DNA of 64,000 nt from Asterias amurensis (GCF_032118995.1 NC_092653.1:26245202-26309201); one strand, 5' to 3'. Counted from the first letter of the stretch, positions 1 through 9,853 are shown. Translations and numbers: made by a program. Notes: generated from the letters alone by a model not told the origin.

Positions 1-155
1 TCAGTTGGAAGAGCACCGCCACATTAATCTGGAAGTCGTTGGTTTAAGTCCCATTCTATTCAATTTTTTTTTTTCAACCCCAATTAATTTTTTTAAGTTC
101 ACAATTGCAAATATTGATCATAGGCTTGCTACATTGATGGATCTTGACAATAATC
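1..155 (+). repeat. tRNA-derived SINE, 5' cut by window edge
   Basis: The first bases match the A-box side of a tRNA-like head (TCAGTTGGAAGAGCACCG), followed by a B-box-like word (GGTTTAAGTCC near 50). A T-rich stretch and a unique tail follow (CAACCCCAATTAA). The same head and tail occur at 15867-17250, where an LTR-like element splits the head, and the head recurs at 9671-9743. The true 5' end lies outside the window. It is a retroposed copy, not a tRNA gene, because the anticodon and T arms are degenerate and SINE sequence continues past the tRNA region. Confidence 0.75.
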
Positions 156-224
156 TTAAGATGATAATTCTGAATCAATAATTCTAAACACCTTCATGAC
201 GATTCCTTTTGCGTTATCTTGCAG

Positions 225-331
225 CTCAATCTGGTTTATGGAACCAACAAGACCCGTCTTGGAAAGGACTCTGTGGTTGACTTTGATTGTTGTTGCTTGA
301 CCCTACAGCCCTGCACCGACCCAGTCATAAG
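225..331 (+). CDS. nosip: NOSIP-like internal exon, copy A
   Basis: A 107-bp exon lies between a 3' splice site (TTATCTTGCAG, ending at 224) and a 5' splice site (AAG/GTATGT at 331/332). Read in phase 0 it gives 35 codons plus two bases. The core residues YGT..TRLGKDSV and DFDCCCLTLQPC.DPVI match the N-terminal U-box/RING-like start of nitric oxide synthase-interacting protein, where the family shows YGTQN.RL..DAV.DFDCCCLSLQPC.DPV. NOSIP is an E3 ubiquitin ligase that binds eNOS and nNOS and is also found with spliceosomes. Copy A differs from copy B at two residues: Val for Asp at exon residue 18, and Thr for Ala at 31. The leftover AG fits a Ser or Arg codon before the expected PDG. I found no upstream first exon or following U-box exon in the window, so this may be part of a gene with very long introns, or a stranded exon. 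The family identification rests on memory of the motif and is fairly secure. Confidence 0.75.
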
Positions 332-529
332 GTATGTATAGACCCTATTTACACAACGCGCAGCGCACATACAGCAGACGTCTCCTGTCCGCCATTTTGG
401 GTGTCAAAAACGTGCACAAAAGGATGGTACACGTGTTTAGGCACATCCAAACAATGCGCGTCTACCATGTCTGCCTTTTGGGAGTCCATATTGAGAGTTG
501 TGCATATGATACATTTATCTATCCCCCTG

Positions 530-2012
530 ACTAAACTTGCTTAGCAGATCTGTCTCTCAACCAAAGCTTGCTGAGCAGATGAGTTAACTTGTCCCCTGAC
601 CAAACTTGCTTAGCAGATCTGTCTCTCAACCAAAGCTTGCTTAGCAGATGAGTTTATTTGTCCCCCTGACCAAAGCTTGCTTAGCAGATCTGTCTCTTAA
701 ACCAAAGCTTGCTCAGCAGATGAATTAACTTGTCCCCATGACCAAACTTGCTTAGCAGATCTGTCTCTCAACCAAAGCTTGCTGAGCAGATGAGTTTACT
801 TGTCCCCTTGACCAAACTTGCTTAGCAGATCTGTCTCTCAACCAAAGCTTGCTGAGCAGATGAGTTAACTTGTCCCCCTGACCAAACTTGCTTAGCAGAT
901 CTGTCATCTGTTTCTCAACCAAAGCTTGCTTTGCAGATGAGTTTATCTGTCTCTCAACTAAAGCTTGCTAAGCAGATGAGTTTATCTGTCTCTCAATCAA
1001 AGCGTGCTTAGCAGATGAGTTTATTTGTCTTTCAACCAAAGCTTGCTAAGCAGATGAGTTTATCTGTCTCTCAATCAAAGCTTGCTTAGCAGATGAGTTT
1101 ATCTGTCTCTCAACCACAGCTTGCTAAGCAGATGAGTTTATCTGTCTCTCAACCAAAGCTTGCTAAGCAGATGAGTTTATCTGTCTCTCAATCAAAGCTT
1201 GCTTAGCAGATGAGTTTATCTGTCTCTCAAGCAAAGCTTGCTTAGCAGATGAGTTTATCTGTCTCTCAACCAAAGCTTGCTAAGCAGATGAGTTTATCTG
1301 TCTCTCAACCACAGCTTGCTAAGCAGATGAGTTTATCTGTCTCTCAACCAAAGCTTGCTAAGCAGATGAGTTTATCTGTCTCTCAATCAAAGCTTGCTTA
1401 GCAGATGAGTTTATCTGTCTCTCAACCACAGCTTGCTAAGCAGATGAGTTTATCTGTCTCTCAAGCAAAGCTTGCTTAGCAGATGAGTTTATCTGTCTCT
1501 CAACCAAAGCTTGCTAAGCAGATGAGTTTATCTGTCTCTCAACCACAGCTTGCTAAGCAGATGAGTTTATCTGTCTCTCAACCAAAGCTTGCTAAGCAGA
1601 TGAGTTTATCTGTCTCTCAATCAAAGCTTGCTTAGCAGATGAGTTTATCTGTCTCTCAACCACAGCTTGCTAAGCAGATGAGTTTATCTGTCTCTCAACC
1701 AAAGCTTGCTAAGCAGATGAGTTTATCTGTCTCTCAACCAAAGCTTGCTTAGCAGATGAGTTTATCTGTCTCTCAATCGAAGCTTGCTAAGCAGATGAGT
1801 TTATCTGTCTCTCAACCAAAGCTTGCTTAGCAGATGAGTTTATCTGTTCCCCTGACCAAACTTGCTTAGGTCTAGCAGATGTGTTTTTCTGTTCCCCTGA
1901 CCAAACTTGGCAGATAGTTTATCTTTTTCCCTGACCAAACTTGCTTAGCAGATCTGTCTCTCAACCAAAGCTTGCATAGCAGATGAGTTTATCTGTTCCC
2001 CTGACCAAACTC
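530..2012 (+). repeat. 39-bp minisatellite, array A
   Basis: About 37 head-to-tail units of 39 bp carry the words GCAGATGAGTTTATCTGTC and AACCAAAGCTTGCT. The first ~9 units and the last few are diverged (GTCCCCTGACCAAACTTG variants) while the central units from about 930 to 1830 are nearly uniform, the usual pattern of internal homogenisation. The unit is a multiple of three, so long frames run through it by chance. It lies in the intron-like sequence just after the NOSIP-type exon and matches array B at 18247-20225. Confidence 0.93.
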
Positions 2013-2230
2013 CGGTAGGAGTGGCCGCCAGTGTTATGTCTCTCCGCTTTCTGCGAAGATTTTTTACGATGGCAACTGACTGTGAGATTTATCAATACAC
2101 CAATCGACTACAAATACCTTTGTGATCATTTTGGTATATCTCTTGGAGTTGACCTGCTAACATTTTGGTCAAATTTTGGAAAAATCTGATCCTAACTTCC
2201 ATCTGCTGAGTGTAAACCGGCTGAGTGACC
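2013..2230. other. spacer, nothing recognised
   Basis: Unique-looking sequence between the minisatellite and the 155-bp repeats. I see no open frame, RNA gene or repeat that I can name. Confidence 0.5.
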
Positions 2231-2696
2231 ACCAATGCCAATCAGATCCATGTAAGTGCACAGAAGCTGCATACAGAAGCTGGCCGGAGTATTCCATTGA
2301 TTGACTCCACTTGTCTCTATTGATCTCCACTGATTCAACTGATCACCACTGAATGATTCAATCACAATCACTCAATCACTGAACAACCAATGCCAATCAG
2401 ATCCATGTAAGTGCACAGAAGCTGCATACAGAAGCTGGCCGGAGTATTCCATTGATTGACTCCACTTGTCTCTATTGATCTCCACTGATTCAACTGATCA
2501 CCACTGAATGATTCAATCACAATCATTCAATCACTGAACAACCAATGCCAATCAGATCCATGTAAGTGCACAGAAGCTGCATACAGAAGCTGGCCGGAGT
2601 ATTCCATTGATTGACTCCACTTGTCTCTATTGATCTCCACTGATTCAACTGATCGCCACTGAACGATTCAATCACAATCACTCAATCACTAAACAA
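2231..2696 (+). repeat. 155-bp tandem triplication
   Basis: Three consecutive copies start at about 2232, 2387 and 2542, each opening with CCAATGCCAATCAGATCC and closing with CAATCACTGAACAA. Only a handful of substitutions separate them, so the event is recent or the copies have been homogenised. Each unit carries its own internal words built on TGATT and TCACT, which suggests an older short-period origin. Confidence 0.92.
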
Positions 2697-3384
2697 ATGA
2701 TGCCTCTTTACAAGTCATTGATCTCCATTGAATGAAGCTATAACGACCATGAGGATCCACACAAGATCCATACCTGGTCTGGGCTTTCTACCTATTATTG
2801 TACTGCAAGCCCTTGGTCTGCAGCATCATGTCTGCAGTGCTGAACCACTACCAAACGTGACAGCACTACCAACTACGCATATAGACTTTAGACAAACGGT
2901 GAAATGTCTTCTTCAATTTCATCTTTATTCTGATCATGGTTCTGATGGTATTTGGGGCCTATTTCCGTTTCTTTAATACAGACATATGACGATAAGTTTC
3001 GGTACACAATGCATCTGGAAGTTTGTGTGTGCACGCGCATGCAGTATGTTTTACCTTTATTTTACAATCACACAAGGCACAAAATTCAGTAAAATCCATA
3101 GGAGCAGCTCCGAGCAGTTTGGGCTCAGCTGTCAAAGAAGCAAAATGGATATCAACCAACCACTAGTGCTACTCCGCAAAGTCTTACTTGGCTTGCCCAC
3201 TGTTCAGATGAGGCTTTTGTGTCAAGAAGAAAAGCACAGATAAATTTAGACAACATGAGTGTCCAATCACAACCTTGCCTCTGAAAATCTTAAATTGAAG
3301 AATCCAACCTGATGTCAATGAGCAAAACTTGACTCCAAACTTCTAGAAGAACAACATACCGCACGGTCAGCTCTTCTAAAGATC
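2697..3384. other. no gene recognised
   Basis: A frame of 82 codons (2728-2976) and overlapping frames on both strands occur here, but none shows a domain, conserved motif or splice context I recognise. The overlap of three frames of similar length argues for chance. I see no other structure. Confidence 0.4.
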
Positions 3385-3600
3385 ATTATTATTATTATTA
3401 TTATTATTAATACTATTTATTCGGGCAAGATTCAAAGACAATAACGTTCACAAAAACAGTATATACAAGTAAACATATTAAATAAAGACAGCTATAGCAA
3501 ATACAAAGGTCCTATATATCAAAATGTTTTAAAACGGTGTGAAAGAGAGAGGTTGCATTGAGCCATTGCGCCGGACGGGAATTTCAGCTCAGGTCAGCTG
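3385..3600 (-). mobile_element. probable 3' end of a non-LTR retrotransposon (remnant)
   Basis: Read on the minus strand, this region ends in CTTGCCCGAATAAATAGTA followed by an (AAT)n tail at 3385-3410. CR1/L2-like LINEs commonly end in a short simple repeat of this type. No coding sequence for the element survives beside it on this strand. The assignment rests on the tail structure only. Confidence 0.4.
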
Positions 3601-4090
3601 ATACACGCAGTAAAAAAATGTAGTTAATTTGAAGGTAAAATATCTTAATATAAAAGAAAAAGAAAGGAAACAAAAACATAAAGAATTCTCAAAATTTTAC
3701 CCAATAATTTTTCGCGATGTTGTTACAATTAAAAAAGACTGCGCATACGATGTTTGAATTTGATAGAATCTTGGTTTTACATGAGGGAAACAAGTTCCCA
3801 AACTCCATCGGATGATGTTATTGTTAATTATCACCCCCTGTAACTCACCTCCTTGTCAAACAAAAAGTAGGGAAGACGCGTAACACAGAAATTAAACGTA
3901 AAGGTAATGGTATGGGTGAAAATAATGTAAGGTATTTTAAAACTTGCTCGCCCGTCCCCCCCACTTTTCAGTAGCGATCGACGCCCTTGTGTGCAGGTGA
4001 AGTATCCCCTAACCCAGACCCAACTGGCTGTACTGTTTCAGACTCACATAATCTCAAGCATGGTACAAGTGATTTGTTTTCCCTCACTGA
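3601..4090. other. AT-rich spacer, no feature
   Basis: I see no convincing frame or repeat. A C-rich spot near 3955 and a few frame fragments close to 4000-4090 may be decayed upstream coding sequence of the LINE that follows, since they read without stops for about 28 codons just before the main frame. Confidence 0.35.
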
Positions 4091-4848
4091 TCCCATCAAG
4101 CTGTGTTAAGGGATGAATTATCAGAGCTTAAACCATGCAATCTTCCCCTATTACCCGCTTCAGTATGGCCTACCCTAAAGTCCCTTCATATAAACTCTTC
4201 TACTCATCGAGGACGTAGAGCTGGAGTTAGACAGCAGCGTAGACGAGCATACGCAGCAAACAACTGTCACTGCGGTCATCCTGATGATTGTTATACACCT
4301 GTCTTCAACCATCCTAGAGAGCAAGATCATGGCGTGGCACAACCAATAACTGTCATTAACCAACCTAGAGTGAACAATGATGCAGTGCTCAAACCAAGAA
4401 CTGGACCTAACAATGACAATTTGATTACAATTAAATGTGTATCTAACTTTAATGAAACACCTCTTGACATGTATTTGTGGAACGCCCACTCTGTCAGTAA
4501 CAAGACCGACATCCTTAGTGATTACGTTATTGAGAAAGATATTGACGTCATGTTCCTGACAGAGACATGGCTGTTTGATGATGACAATGTTGTAATCGGG
4601 GAATAACTGATCAATCTAGATCCATACTGTTCATTGTTATCTACAGACCACCACCATCTCAACCAAATAGATTCAAAACATCTGAGTTCCTTGTTGAATT
4701 TAAAATCTTTATTGGTGAACTTTCGTTGTTACCTGGTAAACCTATCTACCTAGGCGATTTCAATGTAAATATGGATGAACTGAGTAAATCTGAAGTACCC
4801 AAGTTTGTTAACATTCTTTCCAGTGCCAACCTCCACAATTTTGTTGAG
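4091..4848 (+). pseudogene. decayed LINE endonuclease fragment (CR1/L2-like)
   Basis: A frame from 4091 to 4606 ends in a block LWNAHSVSNKTDIL...DVMFLTETWL, the N-terminal part of an apurinic-type endonuclease/exonuclease/phosphatase (EEP) domain of non-LTR retrotransposons. The frame then breaks. A second frame (about 4620-4848) contains VIYRPPPSQ, KPIYLGDFNVNMD and LHNFV, the later EEP motifs with the GDFN signature. The spacing between the two halves is shorter than in intact elements, so part of the domain is deleted and the frame is shifted. No reverse transcriptase follows, because a 42-bp minisatellite starts immediately after the HNFV block. In life the protein nicks target DNA to prime reverse transcription; this copy cannot make it. 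The exact clade is not settled. Confidence 0.82.
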
Positions 4849-6130
4849 GATTGTTGGTTATGAGGAATTGGGAAATCAAAATGGCTTTAGGATTGTTGGT
4901 TTTGAGGTCTTGGGAAATAAAAACGACTTTAGGATTGTTGCTTATGAGGACTTGGGAAATCAAAATGGCTTTAGGATTGTTGGTTTTGAGGACTTGGGAA
5001 ATCAAAACGACTTTAGGATTGTTGGTTTTGAGGACTTGGGAAATCAAAACGACTCCAGGATTGTTGGTTATGAGGACTTGGGAAATCAAAATGGCTATAT
5101 GATTGTTGGTTTTGAGGACATGGGAAATCAAAATGGCTTTAGGATTGTTGGTTTTGAGGACTTGGGAAATCAAAATGGCTTTAGGATTGTTGGTTTTGAG
5201 GACATGGGAAATCAAAACGACTTTAGGATTGTTGGTTTTGAGGACTTGGGAAATCAAAATGGCTTTTGGATTGTTGGTTATGAGGACTTAAGAAATCAAA
5301 ACGACTTTAGGATTGTTGGTTTTGAGGACTTGGGAAATCAAAATGGCTTCAGGATTGTTGGTTATGAGGACTTGGGAAATCAAAACCACTTTAGGATTGT
5401 TGGTTATGAGGACTTGGGAAATCAAAACGACTTTAGGATTGTTGGTTTTGAGGACTTGGGAAATCAAAATGGCGTTAGGATTGTTGGTTTTGAGGACTTG
5501 GGAAATCAAAACGACTTTAGGATTTTTAGTTTTGAGGACTTGGGAAATCAAAACGACTTAAGGATTGTTGGTTTTGAGGACTTGGAAAATCAAAATGGCT
5601 TCAGGATTGTTGGTTATGAGGACTTGGGAAATCAAAACCACTTTAGGATTGTTGGTTATGAGGACTTGGGAAATCAAAACGACTTTAGGATTGTTGGTTT
5701 TGAGGACTTGGGAAATCAAAATGGCGTTAGGATTGTTGGTTTTGAGGACTTGGGAAATCAAAACGACTTTAGGATTTTTAGTTTTGAGGACTTGGGAAAT
5801 CAAAACGACTTAAGGATTGTTGGTTTTGAGGACTTGGAAAATCAAAACGACTTTAGGATTGTTGGTTTTGAGGACTTGGGAAATCAAAATGGCTTTATAG
5901 GATTGTGGGTTATGAGGACTTGGGAAATCAAAATGGCTTTAGGATTGTTGGTTTTGAGGACTTGGAAAATCAAAATGGCTTTAGGATTGTTGGTTATGAG
6001 GACTTGGGAAATCAAAATGGCTTTAGGATTGTTGGTTTTGAGGACTTGGGAAATCAAAACGACTTTAGGATTGTTGGTTTTGAGGACTTAGAAAATCAAA
6101 ATGGCTTCAGGATTGTTTGTTTTGAGGACT
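4849..6130 (+). repeat. 42-bp minisatellite with 252-bp higher-order repeat
   Basis: About 30 units of 42 bp carry the words GGATTGTTGGTTTTGAGGAC and TTGGGAAATCAAAA, then ACGACTTTA or TGGCTTTA. Six consecutive units form a block that recurs once almost exactly: 5313-5561 and 5565-5813 are 252 bp apart and encode identical frames. Because 42 is divisible by three and the unit lacks stops, a 428-codon frame on the plus strand and long frames on the minus strand are open. I treat these as by-products of the repeat. The array abuts a LINE fragment on its left and a near-perfect hairpin on its right. Confidence 0.95.
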
Positions 6131-6139
6131 TCATGCATA

Positions 6140-6224
6140 GAGTCACATAGCAGTACAGGCTAGCTGACTCCTTTCCTAATGGTGCTAAGCAAGGAGTCAG
6201 CTTGCCTGTACTGCTATGTGACTC
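6140..6224. repeat. 85-nt hairpin, 34-bp arms
   Basis: Arms 6140-6173 and 6191-6224 are complementary at 33 of 34 positions, with a 17-nt loop. The left arm opens GAGTCACATAGCAGTACAGG. It could be a tiny foldback element or a miRNA-precursor-like hairpin. I do not recognise a known miRNA in either arm. Confidence 0.9.
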
Positions 6225-7132
6225 TTAAGCATAAACTGAATTTTGTGCTTCCATTTTGGCAAGGAAAAAATCTGGTGTACATTATTTTTTCAACTGATGT
6301 GATTTCATCACAAAATGATGTTTTGGCTTTTAAGTCATGGCTTTTTAAATCTGATAGTTTTAAAGTGGCGTTGGAAAACAAGTGATGTGACAGAATAAAA
6401 TAAAATACAAAATTGGCAGTTGTATTTTTATCTCCCATAGCTGCTATAGCTCAGACCTTTTTGTAGTAATCAAATAATCTTATTTTTATAGCACTCTTTA
6501 CAAATTTATTGTTGCTCACTTGAAATGTTTACATAACAGCCCAGACAACACATAGACGTGCAGTATCGCTAGCTCCATGACCTTTGACACTGAAGTTCAT
6601 TGTCAACACACTGTAGCCTACTGCAGTACGTTGTACATTCACTGTGTATTGTTGTACACTCATGGAGTTGTTTACACCATGTACACTGCCAAGTTCATTC
6701 TTAAAACAGCCCAGACATCAAACAGACGTGCAGTATCGCTATTTCCATGAACTTGACACTGAAGTTTATTGTTTACATACAGTACTGTCGTACATGTATT
6801 AATCCAGAAACTGTAGACACACCCCCCCACAGCACATAGTACAAATTTGCTGCGTAGGTGTTTTTGTGTTGTTGGTGGTGTTTGTGTGACTGTATTTATT
6901 GGTGGTGTTTTTGTGACTGTATTTGTTGCGACATAATCCTACATTCTACCAGGAAATAAGAGACTGTGTTTTAAACTCAGTGAACATCCTGACAGGATTG
7001 CAGACGTATCTTGGACATCTTTTTGAACAGTACTAAGTGCTTAGGTGAGTACAGATCACAAACTGATTCAACTTTGCTAAAATACTCTGGCAGCTTATTT
7101 AAAACAGGCCTAAGATTGTATACAAATACCAC
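6225..7132. other. intergenic, with one imperfect duplication
   Basis: No gene recognised. Two related segments at about 6537-6604 and 6706-6770 share CAGCCCAGACA, AGACGTGCAGTATCGCTA and TTGACACTGAAGTT, so a ~169-bp stretch has been duplicated. A 68-codon frame at 6179 starts inside the hairpin and has no recognisable features. Confidence 0.6.
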
Positions 7133-7519
7133 TTAAAGGAAGACGTTGCCTTGGATCGGACGAGTTGGTCTATTAAAAGCGTTTGAAACCGTTTGTTATG
7201 AAATGCATATGGTTAGAAAGATGTTTTAAAAGTAGAATATAATGATCCACACAAGTATCACTCCAAACTGCACGGTTTTCCTTTTACGTAGCGAACTATC
7301 ACGGTCGGCCATTTATGGGAGTCAAAATTTTGACTCCCATAAATGGCCGACTGTGTTAGTCGACAGGGTAAACAGAAAACCACGCAATTTCGAGGCATAT
7401 TTGTGTAGACCATTGTATTCTACTTTTACAATATCTTTCTAACCATATTTTACAACAAACGATTACAGAACGATTTTCAAAGACCAACTCGACCGATCCA
7501 AGGCAACGTGTTCCTTTAA
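7133..7519. mobile_element. MITE family 1 (TTAA-flanked foldback), copy 1
   Basis: The element starts TTAAAGGAAGACGTTGCC and ends GGCAACGTGTTCCTTTAA, so it is bounded by TTAA and has inverted ends that continue inward imperfectly (GGATCGGACGAGTTGGT against ACCAACTCGACCGATCC). TTAA target duplication is typical of piggyBac-type transposition, but the ends do not show the usual piggyBac CCC, so the superfamily is open. A perfect 48-bp palindrome sits at its centre. There is no transposase. A second copy is at 26208-26545. Confidence 0.85.
7304..7351. repeat. perfect 48-bp palindrome inside MITE 1
   Basis: GTCGGCCATTTATGGGAGTC, then AAAATTTT, then the exact reverse complement, with no spacer. 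The related element at 26208-26545 has different sequence at its centre, so the palindrome is specific to this copy. Confidence 0.95.
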
Positions 7520-8011
7520 TTTGTGCAGTATAATTTGTTTGTAATTTGCAGCCTAGATGATAATGATTTTATCTTTGGTTTACATTTAAAAGTGTTGTAC
7601 AATCAACACGACTGCATGATTTATCAAATCACTCATGGTAGAAATCTGTTTCCTAGTTCCATGATTGACTCAGATTAGAATGAATTTACCATTCAATGCA
7701 ATGGAAGTAATGGCTGGTTATTAAGGGTCATTCTTCTCAATTGGTTGCAACATTTTCTAAGACTTGAATTCAGTGTTATGAACAAAAAGAGACGATATCC
7801 CAATAATTAAATAATCAACAGTAATTTCCCATGCAAAAGACTTGTCTCATTTATCGTTCATGTTTTTACCTTTAAGGGAAGGTATTGTTTGATTATCAAT
7901 CTTAAAGGTAGTGGTGATCAAAACTTGTTTGACATCTTTGGCATTAATAGGCCCTACTTCAGACATTTTTTTTCTTTGTTGATTGAAAGGACTTGGGATG
8001 CGACTCAACCA

Positions 8012-8170
8012 ATACGCCTCTCTTAATACTTAAATGTATGACGTCATAATTCTTACCCAAAATGAGGCTATGGGCGCACTTCCCCCATCACTTGCAGTGG
8101 CTGCGCCCATCGCCTCGTTTTGAGTTAGCATTGTAACGTACCTCATGCATAAATATTAAGAGAGGCGTAT
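8012..8170. mobile_element. 159-bp foldback MITE (family 2)
   Basis: Inverted ends ATACGCCTCTCTTAATA and TATTAAGAGAGGCGTAT frame 159 bp. TA at both edges would fit a TA target duplication as in Tc1/mariner derivatives. The middle holds a further inverted pair around GGGCGCA/TGCGCCC. It is non-coding. Confidence in the structure is high, in the superfamily low. Confidence 0.85.
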
Positions 8171-8252
8171 AGACTTTGAAAATCAATATATTGCCTGTTG
8201 CCATAGTAACATGCCAATTAGTGTTTAGGTCATTCTTTGCATATCTGGGGTC

Positions 8253-8420
8253 TTAAAGGTTCTGTGTACTTTTTGTAGGTCCAACGACACAATGTCCACA
8301 GATCTACATTAAACTTACACGGTTTAAAGATAATGATGGTATAAAGCTCCCCTTAAAATAGTTCTTGCTGAGAATTTGTAGTTTCTGAGAAATTAGAAGA
8401 AAATAAATCACAAACAAATT
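8253..8420 (+). mobile_element. MITE family 3 fragment
   Basis: The segment opens with TTAAAGG and contains ACACAATGTCCACAGAT, ACATTAAACTTACAC, AGATAATGATGGTATAAAGC and GTAGTTTCTGAGAAAT. A diverged relative with the same word order is at 33760-33905. The 3' end is not clear here, so the copy is probably truncated. The TTAAAGG start is shared with families 1, 4 and 5. Confidence 0.6.
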
Positions 8421-8662
8421 TTTTTTAGTTCTGCTTATTTCCAGCAAAATTCAAGAATATTGTAAATGCTTGCACTTTAGTGTTCACAACTATTTAATCA
8501 GAAAGACTCAATTTCACTAGTTCATATTATTATATTTGGCGTCCCCAATATTCAGCGCCAAACCAATGAGTCCCAAATCCAATTGGTATTAAACTATTTG
8601 TAAACTGACTAAATAGATGCTTATGGTTGTTTAAAAGCTGATTGAAAATTGCTACATCAAAG

Positions 8663-8716
8663 AAATCTTCATGTTCACTTAGAATGTTTTAACATTCTAA
8701 GTGAACATGAAGATTT
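8663..8716. repeat. 54-bp perfect hairpin
   Basis: Two 26-bp arms (AAATCTTCATGTTCACTTAG... and its exact complement) are separated by TT. The arms have no mismatch, which implies either recent origin or selection on pairing. There is no nearby gene. Confidence 0.95.
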
Positions 8717-8867
8717 GACATTGAATGATGAAATATTAAAATGTTTTATTACATTCCCATTTGTACAATACATGGTTCAAATTGATGTAGAATAGCAAGA
8801 GCCGTTCAAGCAAACTGAATGTTAACTATTTTGATTTGGGGTTTGAACAAAGACAATTTTAGGCATA

Positions 8868-9092
8868 CTAGAGTAGGACTTGAACCAACGACCCCCGGAG
8901 TGCGTTTTGGCGACCCCAACCAAAAACTGTTTCTGACGTCACAACCAAAACGGTAACCGAGCTCACAACTCGGTTGTTGTTCAGTCTGAACAGCAGAACC
9001 AACGACCAACAACCGAAACAGTTTTTGGTTGGGGTCGCCAAAACCCACTCCTGGATATATGTGCTGGCGCTCTACCAACTATAGCTGACTGG
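8868..9092 (-). repeat. tRNA-derived SINE (minus strand), split by a foldback element
   Basis: On the minus strand the right part (9052-9092) reads as an A-box region (AGCTATAGTTGGTAGAGCGC) and the left part (8868-8896) as a B-box region (GTCGTTGGTTCAAGTCC). Together they rebuild the head of the SINE family seen at 9671. The two halves are separated by the palindromic insertion at 8897-9051. Confidence 0.75.
8897..9051. mobile_element. 155-bp foldback element nested in a SINE
   Basis: Terminal inverted repeats of 37 bp (8897-8933 and 9015-9051; GGAGTGCGTTTTGGCGACC inwards) match at 36 of 37 positions. The centre contains a second short inverted pair around AACCGAGCTCACAACTCGGTT. It interrupts a tRNA-like SINE head between its A and B boxes, so it inserted after the SINE. 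Only one or two bases could be a target duplication. Confidence 0.87.
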
Positions 9093-9318
9093 CTATGAGC
9101 TGACTGGCTATGAGCTGACTGGCTATGAGCTGACTGGCTATGAGCTGACTGGCTATGAGCTGACTGGCTATGAGCTGACTGGCTATGAGCTGACTGGCTA
9201 TGAGCTGACTGGCTATGAGCTGACTGGCTATGAGCTGACTGGCTATGAGCTGACTGGCTATGAGCTGACTGGCTATGAGCTGACTGGCTATGAGCTGACT
9301 GGCTATGAGCTGACTGGA
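9082..9318 (+). repeat. 15-bp tandem repeat, about 16 copies
   Basis: Units of GAGCTGACTGGCTAT repeat essentially without change. The first partial unit overlaps the end of the minus-strand SINE head (CTATAGCTGACTGG), so the array probably grew from that edge. Minus-strand frames through it encode pentapeptide repeats that are by-products. Confidence 0.95.
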
Positions 9319-9319
9319 T

Positions 9320-9640
9320 TGCATGGTTGGCTTGTGCGTATAGCACTCGCCTCTCACCAAGATGACTCCGGTTCCATTCCTGGCCAGGGCCATATGTGAG
9401 TTGAGTTGTGCGTTTGTTCTCTGCTGTGCATCGAGGGTTTTGCAGACCATTCGGTTTTCCTCCCTCGGGTAAAATCGAACACTTTCGATCTTGGCTGTGC
9501 TCCGTGGTCATAATGGGTTGATGTTTGCTGGCAGCCAAAGGCAGCCTTGCATGCCAGCTTCTCGAACACGTTGTAGCCGCATCCTTTGCAATTCAGCTCT
9601 TAGCTGCGAGTAAGGATGATTAGCACCCCAAATTATTATC
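9320..9640 (+). repeat. tRNA-derived SINE, second family
   Basis: The head reads TGGTTGGCTTGTGCGTATAG and CACTCGCCTCTCACCAAG, then the B-box-like CGGTTCCATTCCTGG. The body carries TTTTCCTCCCTCGGGTA, CTTGGCTGTGCTCCGTGGTC, CTGGCAGCCAAAGGCAGC and AGCTGCGAGTAAGGATGAT. This long conserved body distinguishes it from the SINE at 9671. It lies directly downstream of the 15-bp array. Confidence 0.75.
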
Positions 9641-9670
9641 TAGCCCTGTGTTGTCAGTCTCTCTATGTTG

Positions 9671-9800
9671 GCTAGATAGCTCAGTTGGTATACAAAGCAC
9701 TGCCATGTTAATCTGGAGGTCCATGGTTCGAGTCCCACTCTAGTGATAATGTTTGTTCAAACCCAAATCAATTAAAATTTATCCGGTCAGTTTCCCTTGT
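9671..9800 (+). repeat. tRNA-derived SINE just upstream of the TRIM gene
   Basis: The tRNA-like head (GCTAGATAGCTCAGTTGG... with B box GGTTCGAGTCC) can still form acceptor pairing (CTAGA with TCTAG) and a D stem. The loop region ATGTTAATC resembles a tRNA-Asn anticodon loop. A tail with CAAACCCAAATCAATT follows as in the copy at position 1. It ends about 50 bp before the TRIM splice acceptor, so it lies in that gene's upstream intron. Confidence 0.78.
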
Positions 9801-9853
9801 GGTTTATAATATTTGATTAATGAGTTTGTTATTTTTTTTTTATTCAGATCAAA

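Larger units (their letters stand above)
1..2012 (+). repeat. segmental duplication, copy A
   Basis: This stretch and 15867-20225 share the same order of parts: SINE, a shared spacer, a NOSIP-type exon with both splice sites, about 200 bp of matching intron (words such as GTGTCAAAAACGTGCACAAA and AAACAATGCGCGTCTACC) and then a 39-bp minisatellite. Copy A lacks the LTR-like element, the reverse SINE and the extra AT-rich stretch found in copy B, so it is closer to the ancestral arrangement. The left end of the duplication is outside the window. Confidence 0.85.

Noticed and set aside
530-2012. CRISPR-like regular repeats
   Set aside because: The units are contiguous with no unique spacers, and the genome is eukaryotic.
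4805-6091. 428-codon frame with a 14-residue repeat
   Set aside because: It is produced by a stop-free 42-bp tandem unit. Other frames on both strands are equally open, and there is no start context or splice evidence.
6140-6224. Helitron 3' hairpin
   Set aside because: Helitron end hairpins are short and followed by CTRR. Here the arms are 34 bp and no such terminus follows at the right distance.
8981-9538. 185-codon minus-strand frame with SAHSQ repeats
   Set aside because: It runs through a foldback, a 15-bp satellite and a SINE. No domain is present.
9671-9743. functional tRNA gene
   Set aside because: A and B boxes are present, but the anticodon and T arms are poor and SINE body sequence follows. 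The same head is repeated several times in the window.
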